A DNA stretch of 64,000 nt from JBPRGH01 sp051418055 (GTDB lineage Bacteria > Bacteroidota > Bacteroidia > Cytophagales > Cyclobacteriaceae). Under the pieces are notes generated by a model that was not told the DNA's origin, searched no databases, and was given only the letters and a program-made list of their open reading frames with translations. The position numbers and the translations under genes were made by a program. Shown here piece after piece: positions 1 through 9,252 of this stretch (within the stretch, counting starts at the first letter, position 1; each line of letters begins with the position of its first letter). Where the stretch lies: NCBI GenBank assembly GCA_051418055.1, contig JBPRGH010000141.1:32065-96064 (forward strand), given 5' to 3'.

Positions 1-98
1 GTTTAGAGTTTAAAGTTCAAGGTTTAAAGTTTAATGTTCTAAGTTCTAAAAGCTTATATCTAAAATCTTACATCTTATATCTAAAATCCAATATCACC
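1..98. repeat. Period-7 degenerate tandem array
   Basis: Fourteen consecutive seven-base units can be read without a gap. The first half uses GTTTAAA/GTTCAAG/GTTCTAA variants and the second half TATCTAA/AATCTTA/CATCTTA variants. The array runs into the 3' end of the minus-strand gene that stops at 68-70, so its last ten codons or so and its stop are made of repeat units. No coding function is inferred. Similar arrays occur at many other places in the window. Confidence 0.85.
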
Positions 99-913
99 TT
101 AAAAAATTTTCCGGCTTCATTACTAACGATCATTTCGTTATCTGAGATAAAAGCAAGAGCTTCTGACTGTCCGAAACGTGTGGTTTCAATTAGCAAATAC
201 GGATTTTCGTAAAGTTTTTCTCCCTCACGCTTGAAGATATAGATCTTGCCATAGCTTAATAAAGCCACTAACGAGCCATCGGGGCTAATATCAGCTCCGG
301 TGATCATACCATTCAGCCTGATTTCCTCAGTGGGTATTAAATTATATTCACCAATGGTATCAGGTAATATATAATGCTTCACACATTTTCTGCCTCTGTT
401 TTTGCTGAACAGATGAAGCTTATTATCCTGCCAGAATAATGCTTCACTATCAAAATTCATCTTTTCTTTGGGAGGTGGAAAATGTTCCTGCTGTGCATAT
501 GTAATATGTATTGTATCCAGTGAGGATAACTCTTTATTAAATTTATATATGCGCAGATTTTTTCTTTGGTTGAGGTTATTACCGATATCACCTATATAAA
601 AATTATCTTGTTCATCAACGGTTAGCGCTTCCCAATCTATATTTGATGTACTGCCAACAGAAATAGTATCCTGGATCTGCAGGTTTTTATTTAACAAATA
701 AAGCTCCGGCTCTCCTCCACTATCTACCAGAAAATAAAGATTTCCCTGATATGCTGTTATTCCGGAAATTTCAGGAGCATGAATAGTACCCAGGTTTTCA
801 ATTGTATAATATTTCTTCCCCTGTGTGAAATCCAGCCGCTGTGCTTCGAAATCCAGCTTTCCAAAAAAAGCTTTTAAAAACAATGCTACACCAACTAACT
901 TATACCTCCACAT
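68..913 (-). CDS. Putative secreted beta-propeller protein
   Basis: 281 residues. The N-terminus has a short basic stretch and a hydrophobic segment (about residues 5-16), compatible with a signal sequence. The body shows repeated blade-like patterns, including an IDWEALTVDE stretch followed by a GDIGNN motif near residues 93-113. That pairing is seen in NHL/SdiA-regulated-like propeller proteins of Bacteroidota. I infer a beta-propeller; substrate and role are unknown. Its start overlaps the stop of the helicase gene by 14 bases, so the two are very likely translated from one mRNA. The C-terminal residues are encoded by a heptad repeat array, which suggests the original end was altered by repeat growth. 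Confidence 0.6.
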   Translation of the reverse strand: MWRYKLVGVALFLKAFFGKLDFEAQRLDFTQGKKYYTIENLGTIHAPEISGITAYQGNLYFLVDSGGEPELYLLNKNLQIQDTISVGSTSNIDWEALTVDEQDNFYIGDIGNNLNQRKNLRIYKFNKELSSLDTIHITYAQQEHFPPPKEKMNFDSEALFWQDNKLHLFSKNRGRKCVKHYILPDTIGEYNLIPTEEIRLNGMITGADISPDGSLVALLSYGKIYIFKREGEKLYENPYLLIETTRFGQSEALAFISDNEMIVSNEAGKFFKVILDFRYKM

Positions 914-3900
914 GATGATTTAAAAACTGTTGGATATTCCGTTCTACATCTTCCTTGTTGAGCCAGTATTCTCTGCTGAAAATAGTATAGTGAGGCCAAT
1001 TTTTATGATTTAAAATAAAGGGTGTATAAACATGGAAATCCTTTACAGACAATGACTGATAGTAGAGATTATCATCCGTCAATAGCAGGCCCGAATATAT
1101 ATTTTCTTTCTTAACTGTCAATTCGGCAAATGGAAGCTCATTGATCATCTCATAATCTTGCAGGTGATCTTTGCTCCAGCTGGAAATTTTGTCTTTGAGA
1201 TACCAGCTGCTACTATGTCCACCGGCAGGGAAAGGATTAGGAATAAATTCTCCTTTGGAAACCTCTAATGCATACTGTAGATAAGCTTTTAATAACTTTG
1301 GCCCCTCATTTTTTGTATCCTCTACTTTTAGCTCATGGGGCAGGATGCTGCTTATAATAATTACTTTTCTCCGGGCACGGGTTACTGCCACATTAAGCCT
1401 GTTCTCACCATTCACCTGGTTTAAGCTTCCAAACTGCATGACCATCCGGCCTGAAGGGTCAGGTGCATAACCTACCGAAAAGATGATGATGTCTTTCTCA
1501 TCCCCCTGAACATTTTCAATATTTTTCACAAAAATAGTTGAAGGGATAATCAGGTTTCTCTCTGCTGCAGCAGATTCCAGTAAATCAATAATTAAATTTT
1601 GTTGCTGAACGTTAAATGTTACTATTCCTATTGAATGTTCATTTTTATCCAATAGCTTCATAACAGTGGCAACAACTGCTTCTGCTTCTGATTTATTGGT
1701 ATTTTTTTCCCATATCCCATTTACATGATGATAAGAAATTGCGGGTTCCGGATCATTAATTTTATTCATCTGTGGCAACAGGCGGAGCTGCTGATCATAA
1801 AAATGCCGGTTAGAAAAATCAATCAGTGCAAGGGATTCACTTCTGTAATGTCCTTTTAGCTGTACTGAAGGAAGATATCGGTTTGAAAGCTCCAGTAAAG
1901 ATTCTATCTCTAGCTCGGGCTCATCCATTGTTTCTTCATTCCATCTTATCTGATAAAGGTCGTTTGGCTGCAGCTGCTGATGGTCACCCACAATTACTAC
2001 TTGCCGGCCCCTGTAAATTGCGGGAATTCCCTTTTCGACAAAGCATTGTGAGGCCTCATCAAAAATTACGAGGTCAAAGATTTGCTCTAACGGGAATAAT
2101 GCAGATACAGCTTCCGGTGAGGACATCCAGCATGGTAGAAGTTCAAAAAGCTCTTCATGGAATTCTGTGATCAGCTTTCGCAGCGGCCATAAGCGTCTCT
2201 TTTTCGTCACCTGATGGTGAAGGTCTCTGTAGGTAGTACGATTATTGAGCCTATTGTATTCTACATTTTCATAAGTTCGCTCACGTGCTTTTAGGAGCAG
2301 GATATCCTTACTTATCTCCATTTTTTCCCTTACTGTCTCCTGCAGGTCTGCTTCCATTTCCTTCAGCTTCATTGATGACACTGCACGAAGAACAGGGTAT
2401 TTTATTTCTATATGTTCAATCCAGGCTAATTTAAGGCTGTTTATAAAAACTGCCTCTGCCTCTTCCGGGTTCAGGTGTTGATTTTCTTCAAGTTTTTTTA
2501 TTACCTCTTTTTCAAAGCTCATGAACGATCCATGCAACCGGTCATATTCACTAATGGCATCAAAATTTTTATTAAGCACTTTTTTAAATACGATCGCCTG
2601 CTCCGGATTATCGAATAGATTTTCTATTTCCGAATCGCTAAAATATTTTTCCCATTGCTTGATCTTCGCAGATAACTCATCCAGGACTTTAAATAAGGCG
2701 CTTATCTGGTTATTCAACTCGCTGTAAGAAATATTTCCGGCATTAAAAAAATCACGGAAATTTCTAATATTTATAAATGTTATCTTGGCCTTTACCGTTT
2801 GGCGTAACAGGTGAAACCAGTTTTGGATCTTCACTTTGCTATAATCCTGAGGCAGCTCTTTTATCCAGGTTTTACTACGTAATTTGGTAAAATTATGCTC
2901 CAGGTTCAGCCTGTTATCCATTTTGAGTACTAGAGCATCAATGGCAACATTATCAGTGCTTAATTTATTTCTTTTTAATATGGCATTTATTCTTTTTTTC
3001 TCTTTTTGATTGAACATGGACCAGCTGATGAATTTGAAAAGATTTCTTCTGGAGTCCAATTTTTTCTGTAGTATTTCCTGGAAAGGGCCTAATTCAGCTG
3101 TTGAAAGTGTTACTTCCGGCTCCTGATTTTTATAGCAGTCCATTATCACTCGCTCCATATTACTAAGCCAGAGGTTATCAGTGGCGCTATCAGGAAAGGG
3201 CAGCATATGCTGAAACCATGAGTAAGCTTCTGGGCGTTCTAAAATTCCGAGCATCTCTACAACAAAATGCCTCTTTCGTATTAAAGAAAGTGACTCTTCC
3301 AGCGTTAACTTATTTCCTATTGCCTGTTGTATCCGCTGGTTAAATTCTTTACTGAATTTCACTATATCATCTACATAGGTAAGCATATTTTGCAGATCAC
3401 TAACCTGATGATGGGCATAGGATTTTCTTCGGGAAAGGGTAAAATCACCTTTTCCAAATTGCTGATGATATTTTGTATAAATGTTCAGGCGTTTCAGGAA
3501 ATCAGAAACGGTATCAAAATTGAAGTTTCGGTACTCTACTTTAAGATTAATATTTGGCTGATCAAGGGAACTCGTGAGATAAAGCTCTTTTACAGATAAT
3601 CCACATTCTGATTCATTGAACAGGTTCTTTCTGAATTCTTCCAAATCTTCTGTAAGACTATCGATATTTCGAGAGTTTTTTAAAAAATTTCTCTCCAGCT
3701 GGATTGTATCCAGTCCTCGATTTTGAAGCTGATACTCTTCAATCTTATCGATTTGCTGAGCTATTTTTCTAAATATTTCTTTCCTGTCATTCTTATGATC
3801 ATGAATAAGGGCAGCAAAATCGTGTAGTTCTTTTTCCTGCAACCTGTTGAAAACCACATCCAGGGCTACTTTTTTCTGGCATACCACGAGTACCTTCTTA

Positions 3901-4904
3901 TTATTGGCAATTGCATCGCTTACCAGATTACAGATCAACTGCGATTTACCTGTTCCCGGAGGTCCCTGCACAACCAGTGAATAGCCTTTTTTTGTACCTT
4001 TCAGAGCATTTTCCTGAAACGCATCAAGCTCATAAGGTGTAAATGTTTTTTCTTCACGGACTTTATCAATAAAATTTAATGACGGATCCTGCTCCTGCGT
4101 ATGCCGCTGAGCAAAAAGCTCTTCCAGGGATTCAAATGATTGCTGATCGATCATTTGTTGCAGATCAGGTATTAAATTGGAACCACCCTGAGGGAATATT
4201 CCTAATACTGCTTCCGGATGCAGCTTTAGTGTACCGGGAGTTGTTTTATCCAGAAGGTCCTTTTTTGTTAACTCTTCAAAAGGTTTTAATTCATCGGTAA
4301 AATTCTCCTGATTAAAATTTATTTCCAGGTTACTTTCTTTAAGGTCCTGATAAAGGGCGGTCCTGAAAACCGTGCTATCCTTATCATAATCTTCAAATGT
4401 CTTCTCCAGGAAATTTTCATCCAGCGATACCTCATTAAAATGGCTATAGGCAAGGAGAAAATTTTTGTTAAAGGAAATTTCAACAGAATCGTCGGGAAAC
4501 AAAATCCATTTTCCTTTTACCAGGGAAATTTTTACAGGAAAAAAAAGAAGAGGGCACCTTACAGTAGTGCCATCGGCAAATTGTCCCTTTACAAAAGGCC
4601 AGCCTACATAAAGATCACGTGTTCCATTTTCTTCATATATAAAAGATTCACGCCTCTTGAGCCTTTTAAGCTGCTGGCTTACCTGATTTGTTTCCTCATC
4701 TCTTGCGTCAAGTTCATCGCAAAGTAAAAACTGCTTTTTGGCTATAAGGGCTTCAATAACAGCAAAAGAAGGTAATTTTTTAAGCCGGTTAAATTTATGT
4801 ATATCAATAAACTGATCTTTATACAGCCGAAGCAGCAGAAGCGATCGATTATTGCCGGTAAGATTTGTAAGCCTGCGTATATATGTTTTAAGAATATTCT
4901 CCAT
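900..4904 (-). CDS. Large SF1 (UPF1/DUF4011-type) helicase
   Basis: 1334 residues. A Walker A motif GPPGTGKS lies at about 314-321, a DEAS Walker B box near 950 followed by GDHQQLQP, an HYRS motif, and NVAVTRAR (motif VI) near 1175. These are the signature motifs of superfamily 1 DNA/RNA helicases of the AAA_11/AAA_12 type. The N-terminal 250 residues (NNRSLLLLRLYK, later a CPLLFFPV strand) resemble the DUF4011 module. A long helical region, roughly 370-900, sits between motifs I and II. The C-terminal 60 residues may be a worn endonuclease-like fold, which is uncertain. It lies 9 bases after the HhH membrane protein gene and overlaps the propeller gene. Proteins of this class occur both as housekeeping factors and in anti-phage loci; the sequence alone does not decide. 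Confidence 0.8.
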   Translation of the reverse strand: MENILKTYIRRLTNLTGNNRSLLLLRLYKDQFIDIHKFNRLKKLPSFAVIEALIAKKQFLLCDELDARDEETNQVSQQLKRLKRRESFIYEENGTRDLYVGWPFVKGQFADGTTVRCPLLFFPVKISLVKGKWILFPDDSVEISFNKNFLLAYSHFNEVSLDENFLEKTFEDYDKDSTVFRTALYQDLKESNLEINFNQENFTDELKPFEELTKKDLLDKTTPGTLKLHPEAVLGIFPQGGSNLIPDLQQMIDQQSFESLEELFAQRHTQEQDPSLNFIDKVREEKTFTPYELDAFQENALKGTKKGYSLVVQGPPGTGKSQLICNLVSDAIANNKKVLVVCQKKVALDVVFNRLQEKELHDFAALIHDHKNDRKEIFRKIAQQIDKIEEYQLQNRGLDTIQLERNFLKNSRNIDSLTEDLEEFRKNLFNESECGLSVKELYLTSSLDQPNINLKVEYRNFNFDTVSDFLKRLNIYTKYHQQFGKGDFTLSRRKSYAHHQVSDLQNMLTYVDDIVKFSKEFNQRIQQAIGNKLTLEESLSLIRKRHFVVEMLGILERPEAYSWFQHMLPFPDSATDNLWLSNMERVIMDCYKNQEPEVTLSTAELGPFQEILQKKLDSRRNLFKFISWSMFNQKEKKRINAILKRNKLSTDNVAIDALVLKMDNRLNLEHNFTKLRSKTWIKELPQDYSKVKIQNWFHLLRQTVKAKITFINIRNFRDFFNAGNISYSELNNQISALFKVLDELSAKIKQWEKYFSDSEIENLFDNPEQAIVFKKVLNKNFDAISEYDRLHGSFMSFEKEVIKKLEENQHLNPEEAEAVFINSLKLAWIEHIEIKYPVLRAVSSMKLKEMEADLQETVREKMEISKDILLLKARERTYENVEYNRLNNRTTYRDLHHQVTKKRRLWPLRKLITEFHEELFELLPCWMSSPEAVSALFPLEQIFDLVIFDEASQCFVEKGIPAIYRGRQVVIVGDHQQLQPNDLYQIRWNEETMDEPELEIESLLELSNRYLPSVQLKGHYRSESLALIDFSNRHFYDQQLRLLPQMNKINDPEPAISYHHVNGIWEKNTNKSEAEAVVATVMKLLDKNEHSIGIVTFNVQQQNLIIDLLESAAAERNLIIPSTIFVKNIENVQGDEKDIIIFSVGYAPDPSGRMVMQFGSLNQVNGENRLNVAVTRARRKVIIISSILPHELKVEDTKNEGPKLLKAYLQYALEVSKGEFIPNPFPAGGHSSSWYLKDKISSWSKDHLQDYEMINELPFAELTVKKENIYSGLLLTDDNLYYQSLSVKDFHVYTPFILNHKNWPHYTIFSREYWLNKEDVERNIQQFLNHHVEV

Positions 4905-4913
4905 TAACGATAT

Positions 4914-5861
4914 TTACTGTAAGGATAAATATGGAACGATCCGTTTGAATGTTTTATGATCTAAAAGTTTAATTTCCAGCAGTTCATCCAAAGTTCCAAA
5001 TTTACCATGCTGCTTCCGGAATGCCACAATGGCGCCGGCAATTTTCCAGGAGATGTAAGGGTGGCGAGCAAGGGTTTCTTTATCCGCTTCATTAATATTT
5101 AATGGGACGGCTTTAAAATCCTTATCAATAACCGCAGATAAATATAATTGTTCCAGCACTTCCGGTGATAGGCCATATACTTCTTTATATTGTATAGTAT
5201 CCGTAAATCCACCCAAAAGATTACGATATTTTATTATCCGTGAAGATAGTACTGGTCCGATCCCGCGGATTTTAATTAAAGTCAGAGAATCTGCCTGATT
5301 TATATTAAAAAGCAGTGGCTCCGGGGCTTTAACCGGTGTTGCTTTTTCAGTTTTATAGGTACTATTAGGTTGTGCAGCTAAAACTTCAGTAGCTTTTTTA
5401 GCATCAGAAGGCTTTGCAGGTAAATTGATTTGATCTTTAATTTGCAGAAACCTGCTTTTATTAAACCCGTATATCTTGAGAAGATCTTCTTTAAAAGAAA
5501 ATTTTCCACCTGAATTGCGGTATTTTATAATACGTGCTGCAATGATAGTATCAGGATTTAGTAAGAGTAGGTCATCAAATTTAGCAATATTTGGATCTAC
5601 CGGTGACAAAAGTTTTGGTTCAACCTGATATTCCTCATGAATTGATCGTTTGTTTTTCTCTAACTCTGCAGATAAGTTCAAAAGTTGTTGCCTGTATATA
5701 AAGTAATCTTTTTCATGTGAAGCAAAGAAATTGTGATAAAATGGAATTAGGAGCAGCGAAATGATCAGAAGAGGCAGTAATATAATAAAGGCATTAGCCT
5801 CTGTTGAAGAAACACCAAAAAAATTTCTAACTTGTTGTTGTAGATCCTTCAGGATTTGCAT
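4914..5861 (-). CDS. Membrane-anchored helix-hairpin-helix (ComEA-like) protein
   Basis: 315 residues. One transmembrane helix lies near residues 24-42. It is followed by a linker and three helix-hairpin-helix segments: a degenerate one near 75-130, then FNINQADSLTLIKIRGIGPV around 187-206 and LNINEADKETLARHPYISW around 255-273. HhH repeats of this kind bind DNA backbone and occur in ComEA DNA receptors. The topology suggests a DNA-binding domain tethered to the inner membrane, on either face. It is the first gene of a three-gene operon with the helicase and propeller genes. A role in DNA uptake or repair is inference; no other competence gene is adjacent. Confidence 0.75.
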   Translation of the reverse strand: MQILKDLQQQVRNFFGVSSTEANAFIILLPLLIISLLLIPFYHNFFASHEKDYFIYRQQLLNLSAELEKNKRSIHEEYQVEPKLLSPVDPNIAKFDDLLLLNPDTIIAARIIKYRNSGGKFSFKEDLLKIYGFNKSRFLQIKDQINLPAKPSDAKKATEVLAAQPNSTYKTEKATPVKAPEPLLFNINQADSLTLIKIRGIGPVLSSRIIKYRNLLGGFTDTIQYKEVYGLSPEVLEQLYLSAVIDKDFKAVPLNINEADKETLARHPYISWKIAGAIVAFRKQHGKFGTLDELLEIKLLDHKTFKRIVPYLSLQ

Positions 5862-5908
5862 AAGCGAAAGATAGGAAAAAATTAAAAATATAATATTGGT
5901 ATTGAATT

Positions 5909-5938
5909 TTTGTAGTTTTATTTAAGTTTATAAATTTG
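5909..5938 (+). promoter_or_regulatory. Bacteroidota-type promoter of hemA
   Basis: TAAATTTG at 5931-5938 matches the -7 consensus TAnnTTTG, with TTTG at 5909-5912 as a -33 element (18-base spacer, slightly short). The hemA ATG is only ten bases after the -7 box, so the leader would be very short. Confidence 0.5.
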
Positions 5939-5948
5939 CAAACTGAAA

Positions 5949-7205
5949 ATGAGTCAGCATTTTAAAGCAATCGGATTATCGTTTAAGAATACTTCTTTGA
6001 AAGTCAGGGAAGCTTTGGCTATGGATGAAACCTCAGCCAAACAGCTAATGACTTTTATGAAAGACTATAACTGCTCTGAACTGCTGGTATTATCCACCTG
6101 TAACCGTACAGAATTCTATTATACGGCAGATAAAAAAGCTGAAGAAGCCCTTCTTCTTGGACTTTCCCTGATAAAGAAAATTTCAATAGAAGATATCCTG
6201 CCACATTTGATTCGCTATAAGACAAAAGAAGCGGTAGAGCATCTTTTCCGTGTATCTGTAGGTCTTGAGGCCCAGGTTGTGGGTGACATTCAAATTATCA
6301 ATCAGGTTAAAAGATCTTATCAATGGTGTGCTGATGAAGATATGGCTGGTCCGTTTCTGCATCGCCTAATGCATACTATTTTCTTCACTAACAAACGGGT
6401 AGTGCAGGAAACCTGCTTCAGGGATGGCGCTGCTTCAGTTTCATATGCTGCTAAAGAGCTTGTCGAAGGATTAGCCAAAGGTCTTCATGATGTAAAGGTG
6501 CTTATTCTTGGGTTAGGAGAAATAGGTGAAGATGTGGCGAGAAATCTTTTCGACAGCAATCTTGATATTACTCTCTCTAACCGTACACGTGAAAAGGCTG
6601 AAACTATAGCTGCAGAAAGTAATTTTAAAGTTATAGACTGGAGTGAAATAGGGCAGGCAATCAAAGAAGCTGATATAGTAATTTCTTCAGTCGGAGCCAA
6701 TAAGCCGATTATTACAAAAGACCTGATCCGCGATTCAGAAATCCTTTCTCATAAATTTTTTGTAGATCTTTCCGTACCACGTAGCATAGCACAGGATACT
6801 GAAGATATTCATGGTGTGGTGGTTTATAATATTGATGAGATACAAAATAAGGCTTCCGAAACACTTCAGAAAAGGCTGAATGCTATTCCACAGGTAGAAA
6901 AGATTGTTGAAGAATCTATAGAGGAATTCAACTCCTGGTCAAAAGAAATGGAAGTTTCTCCTACCATTAAAAAAATAAAAAATGCGCTGGAGCAGATCAG
7001 ACAGGAAGAGATGGCGCGTTACCTGAAAAATGCTACTGAGCAGGAAGCAAAAATTTTAGATAAGCTTTCAAAAAGCATGATGCAAAAGGTAATGAAGCTT
7101 CCTGTATTACAGCTTAAAGCAGCCTGTCAGCGGGGTGATGCTGAAAAACTCGTTGATGTGCTTCAGGAATTATTTGATCTTGAATCACAAATAGCTAAAA
7201 AATAA
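5949..7205 (+). CDS. hemA: Glutamyl-tRNA reductase
   Basis: 418 residues, the usual length. It reduces glutamyl-tRNA(Glu) to glutamate-1-semialdehyde with NADPH, the first step of the C5 route to heme. The catalytic cysteine is in STCNRTEF (Cys51). The NADPH-binding Rossmann motif LGLGEIGEDVARNL lies near 187-200, and a helical dimerisation domain with VGDIQIINQVK follows the catalytic domain. The gene is first in a long colinear block, and the amidotransferase gene begins three bases after its stop. No other heme gene is adjacent. Confidence 0.97.
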   Translation: MSQHFKAIGLSFKNTSLKVREALAMDETSAKQLMTFMKDYNCSELLVLSTCNRTEFYYTADKKAEEALLLGLSLIKKISIEDILPHLIRYKTKEAVEHLFRVSVGLEAQVVGDIQIINQVKRSYQWCADEDMAGPFLHRLMHTIFFTNKRVVQETCFRDGAASVSYAAKELVEGLAKGLHDVKVLILGLGEIGEDVARNLFDSNLDITLSNRTREKAETIAAESNFKVIDWSEIGQAIKEADIVISSVGANKPIITKDLIRDSEILSHKFFVDLSVPRSIAQDTEDIHGVVVYNIDEIQNKASETLQKRLNAIPQVEKIVEESIEEFNSWSKEMEVSPTIKKIKNALEQIRQEEMARYLKNATEQEAKILDKLSKSMMQKVMKLPVLQLKAACQRGDAEKLVDVLQELFDLESQIAKK

Positions 7206-7208
7206 TCT

Positions 7209-7778
7209 TTGATCCTTCTTGTTGATAATTTTGACTCCTTTACCTATAATCTGGTAGATTATTTTTATAGGTCAGGAGCGGAATGCAAAGTGGTTAGAAA
7301 TAATATATCTCCGGATGAGGTGGATATGTCCGGGATAAAGGGAATTTGTTTTTCTCCCGGCCCCGAAATCCCATCAAAAGCAGGGTATCTGTTTGAATAT
7401 ATTGAAAAGTATCATCAGAATTATCCATTACTGGGTGTTTGCCTTGGACATCAGGCTTTGGGAGAATTTTTTGGTGCTACATTGATAAAAGGTATCCGCC
7501 CAATGCACGGAAAAATTTCTACTATTAAATGTTTTAATGATCCGCTTTTTAATGATTTGCCGGAAAAGCTTGAGGTGGTGAGATATAATTCATTAGTAAT
7601 AAAAGATTTACCAAAAGATTTATTATCTATTGCAGAATCAACCGAAGGGGAAGTAATGGCTATCAGGCATAGCCATTTTCCTATATGGGGTGTACAGTTT
7701 CATCCCGAAGCAGCAATGACAACAAATGGACTTTCAATATTAAAAAATTGGATTTCTTGTAATAAAATTGCTGGGTAA
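7209..7778 (+). CDS. Anthranilate/aminodeoxychorismate synthase glutamine amidotransferase
   Basis: 189 residues, class I glutamine amidotransferase of the TrpG/PabA type. The nucleophile is Cys78 in GVCLGHQ, with His165 and Glu167 in QFHPEA. It releases ammonia from glutamine for a chorismate-using partner. No trpE or pabB lies in the window. Standing apart from trp genes makes a PabA (folate) or dual role more likely, but this cannot be settled here. The start is TTG, three bases after hemA; no ATG fits the conserved MILLVDNFDSF beginning. Confidence 0.9.
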   Translation: MILLVDNFDSFTYNLVDYFYRSGAECKVVRNNISPDEVDMSGIKGICFSPGPEIPSKAGYLFEYIEKYHQNYPLLGVCLGHQALGEFFGATLIKGIRPMHGKISTIKCFNDPLFNDLPEKLEVVRYNSLVIKDLPKDLLSIAESTEGEVMAIRHSHFPIWGVQFHPEAAMTTNGLSILKNWISCNKIAG

Positions 7779-7808
7779 TTGTTATAATGCTACAGAATAA
7801 AGATTACT

Positions 7809-8573
7809 ATGGCTTTAGAGATAAAAAAAGAAGGCGATTTTAAATACATTGATGAGGGGCAGGGTCCTACCCTGATGTTACTTCATGGGCTGTTCGGCGC
7901 ATTAAGTAATTGGGAGGAGGTAGTAAATTACTTTTCAAAAAACTACCGTGTAATTATACCTATGTTACCGATCTATGAAATGCCTATAAAAGAAGCCGGG
8001 CTGGAAAGCCTGACAGATTTTGTTGAAGGCTTTGTTAAGCTGAAAAAGCTGGATGACCTCACATTAATAGGAAATTCTCTTGGGGGGCATGTGGCATTGA
8101 TCTTTACTCTTAGAAATCCTGATAGGGTGAGCCGCCTTGTGCTAACCGGAAGCTCCGGATTATTTGAGAATACAATGGGTGGTTCCTTTCCAAAGCGAGG
8201 CAGCTATGATTATATAAAAGAGCGGGTTGAATATACCTTCTATGATCCTGCTACTGCCACTGAGGACCTTGTCCAGGAAGTGTTCCAAACAACACGAAGT
8301 ATACCTAAATGTATGCGTATTGTAGCTATAGCCAAATCTGCACAACGGCACAATATGGCAAATGATATAACCAAAATAAAAGTGCCGACTTTACTTATTT
8401 GGGGGTTAAATGATACCATAACACCTCCTATAGTGGCACATGAATTCAATAAATTAATCCCTAATTCAGAGCTTTATTTTATTGATAAATGCTGCCATGC
8501 CCCAATGATGGAGCACCCGGATAAGTTTAATAATATTTTAATTAAATTCCTGGAAAATAAAAACGCTGCATGA
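7809..8573 (+). CDS. Alpha/beta-fold hydrolase
   Basis: 254 residues. HGLFG near 26-30 gives the oxyanion region, the nucleophile is Ser90 in GNSLGG, an acidic residue sits in GLNDT near 200, and the catalytic histidine is probably in CCHAPMMEHP near 229. The substrate is unknown. It is translationally coupled to the CBS gene through an ATGA overlap (stop and start share four bases), so the two products may act together. Confidence 0.85.
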   Translation: MALEIKKEGDFKYIDEGQGPTLMLLHGLFGALSNWEEVVNYFSKNYRVIIPMLPIYEMPIKEAGLESLTDFVEGFVKLKKLDDLTLIGNSLGGHVALIFTLRNPDRVSRLVLTGSSGLFENTMGGSFPKRGSYDYIKERVEYTFYDPATATEDLVQEVFQTTRSIPKCMRIVAIAKSAQRHNMANDITKIKVPTLLIWGLNDTITPPIVAHEFNKLIPNSELYFIDKCCHAPMMEHPDKFNNILIKFLENKNAA

Positions 8574-9235
8574 TAGCTGAAGAACTGATTAATCACATGA
8601 TACCACCCTTAAAGCTGGTGGATGATACGAACAAAGCCATTCTTTGGATGGAAGAGCTGCGTAGTAATCAGTTACCGGTGGTTGATCAGGGCAGGTATTT
8701 AGGTTTACTGGCAGAAGAAACCGTTTTGGAAAGAAATGATATTACACTTCAGGTGAAGGATTATGAGCTGATTGGGAGCGATAGTATCATCAGTGAAGGT
8801 TCTCATTTTTATGATGTAATAAAAATTGCTGCTGATAATAAAGTACAGATGGTAGGTGTTGTAGATGATGAAGGCGCATATGTTGGTGTGATCACCGTTC
8901 AGGATACAATTACTGCCTTTGCACAATCCGCAGCCGTACAGCTACCGGGGGGAATAGTTGTGTTATCACTTAATAATTTTGACTATTCTCTTGCAGAGAT
9001 CAGCCGTCTTGTGGAAGAAAATAATGCAAAAATATTGAGTAGCAGTATAAAAGATGATCTGCTGGACCCAAGCAAAATAAAGCTGACCCTAAAGATTGAC
9101 AAATTAGATCTAACTCATATTGTCGCTACTTTAGAAAGATTTGGGTATAAAATAATTGCCCGTTTTCAGGAAACTAAAATAAAAGAAACAGAAAAGGAAA
9201 AAATTGATTCCCTTCTGAAATTTCTTAATATCTGA
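8570..9235 (+). CDS. CBS-domain pair with ACT-like C-terminus (AcuB-like)
   Basis: 221 residues. Two CBS motifs fill about residues 5-130 (NQLPVVDQGRYLGLL and MVGVVDDEGAYVGVITV). The last 80 residues look like an ACT-type fold. CBS pairs bind adenine nucleotides and usually control a partner. It sits directly before nadK, an arrangement often seen in Bacteroidota, so sensing of adenylate or NAD(P) status is a reasonable inference. Confidence 0.85.
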   Translation: MIAEELINHMIPPLKLVDDTNKAILWMEELRSNQLPVVDQGRYLGLLAEETVLERNDITLQVKDYELIGSDSIISEGSHFYDVIKIAADNKVQMVGVVDDEGAYVGVITVQDTITAFAQSAAVQLPGGIVVLSLNNFDYSLAEISRLVEENNAKILSSSIKDDLLDPSKIKLTLKIDKLDLTHIVATLERFGYKIIARFQETKIKETEKEKIDSLLKFLNI

Positions 9236-9252
9236 TCCAAAATCAGAAATAA

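Noticed and set aside
1826..2170. 114-codon open frame on the plus strand
   Set aside because: It is entirely antisense to the helicase gene, whose motifs are clear in this part; composition shows no independent coding sign.
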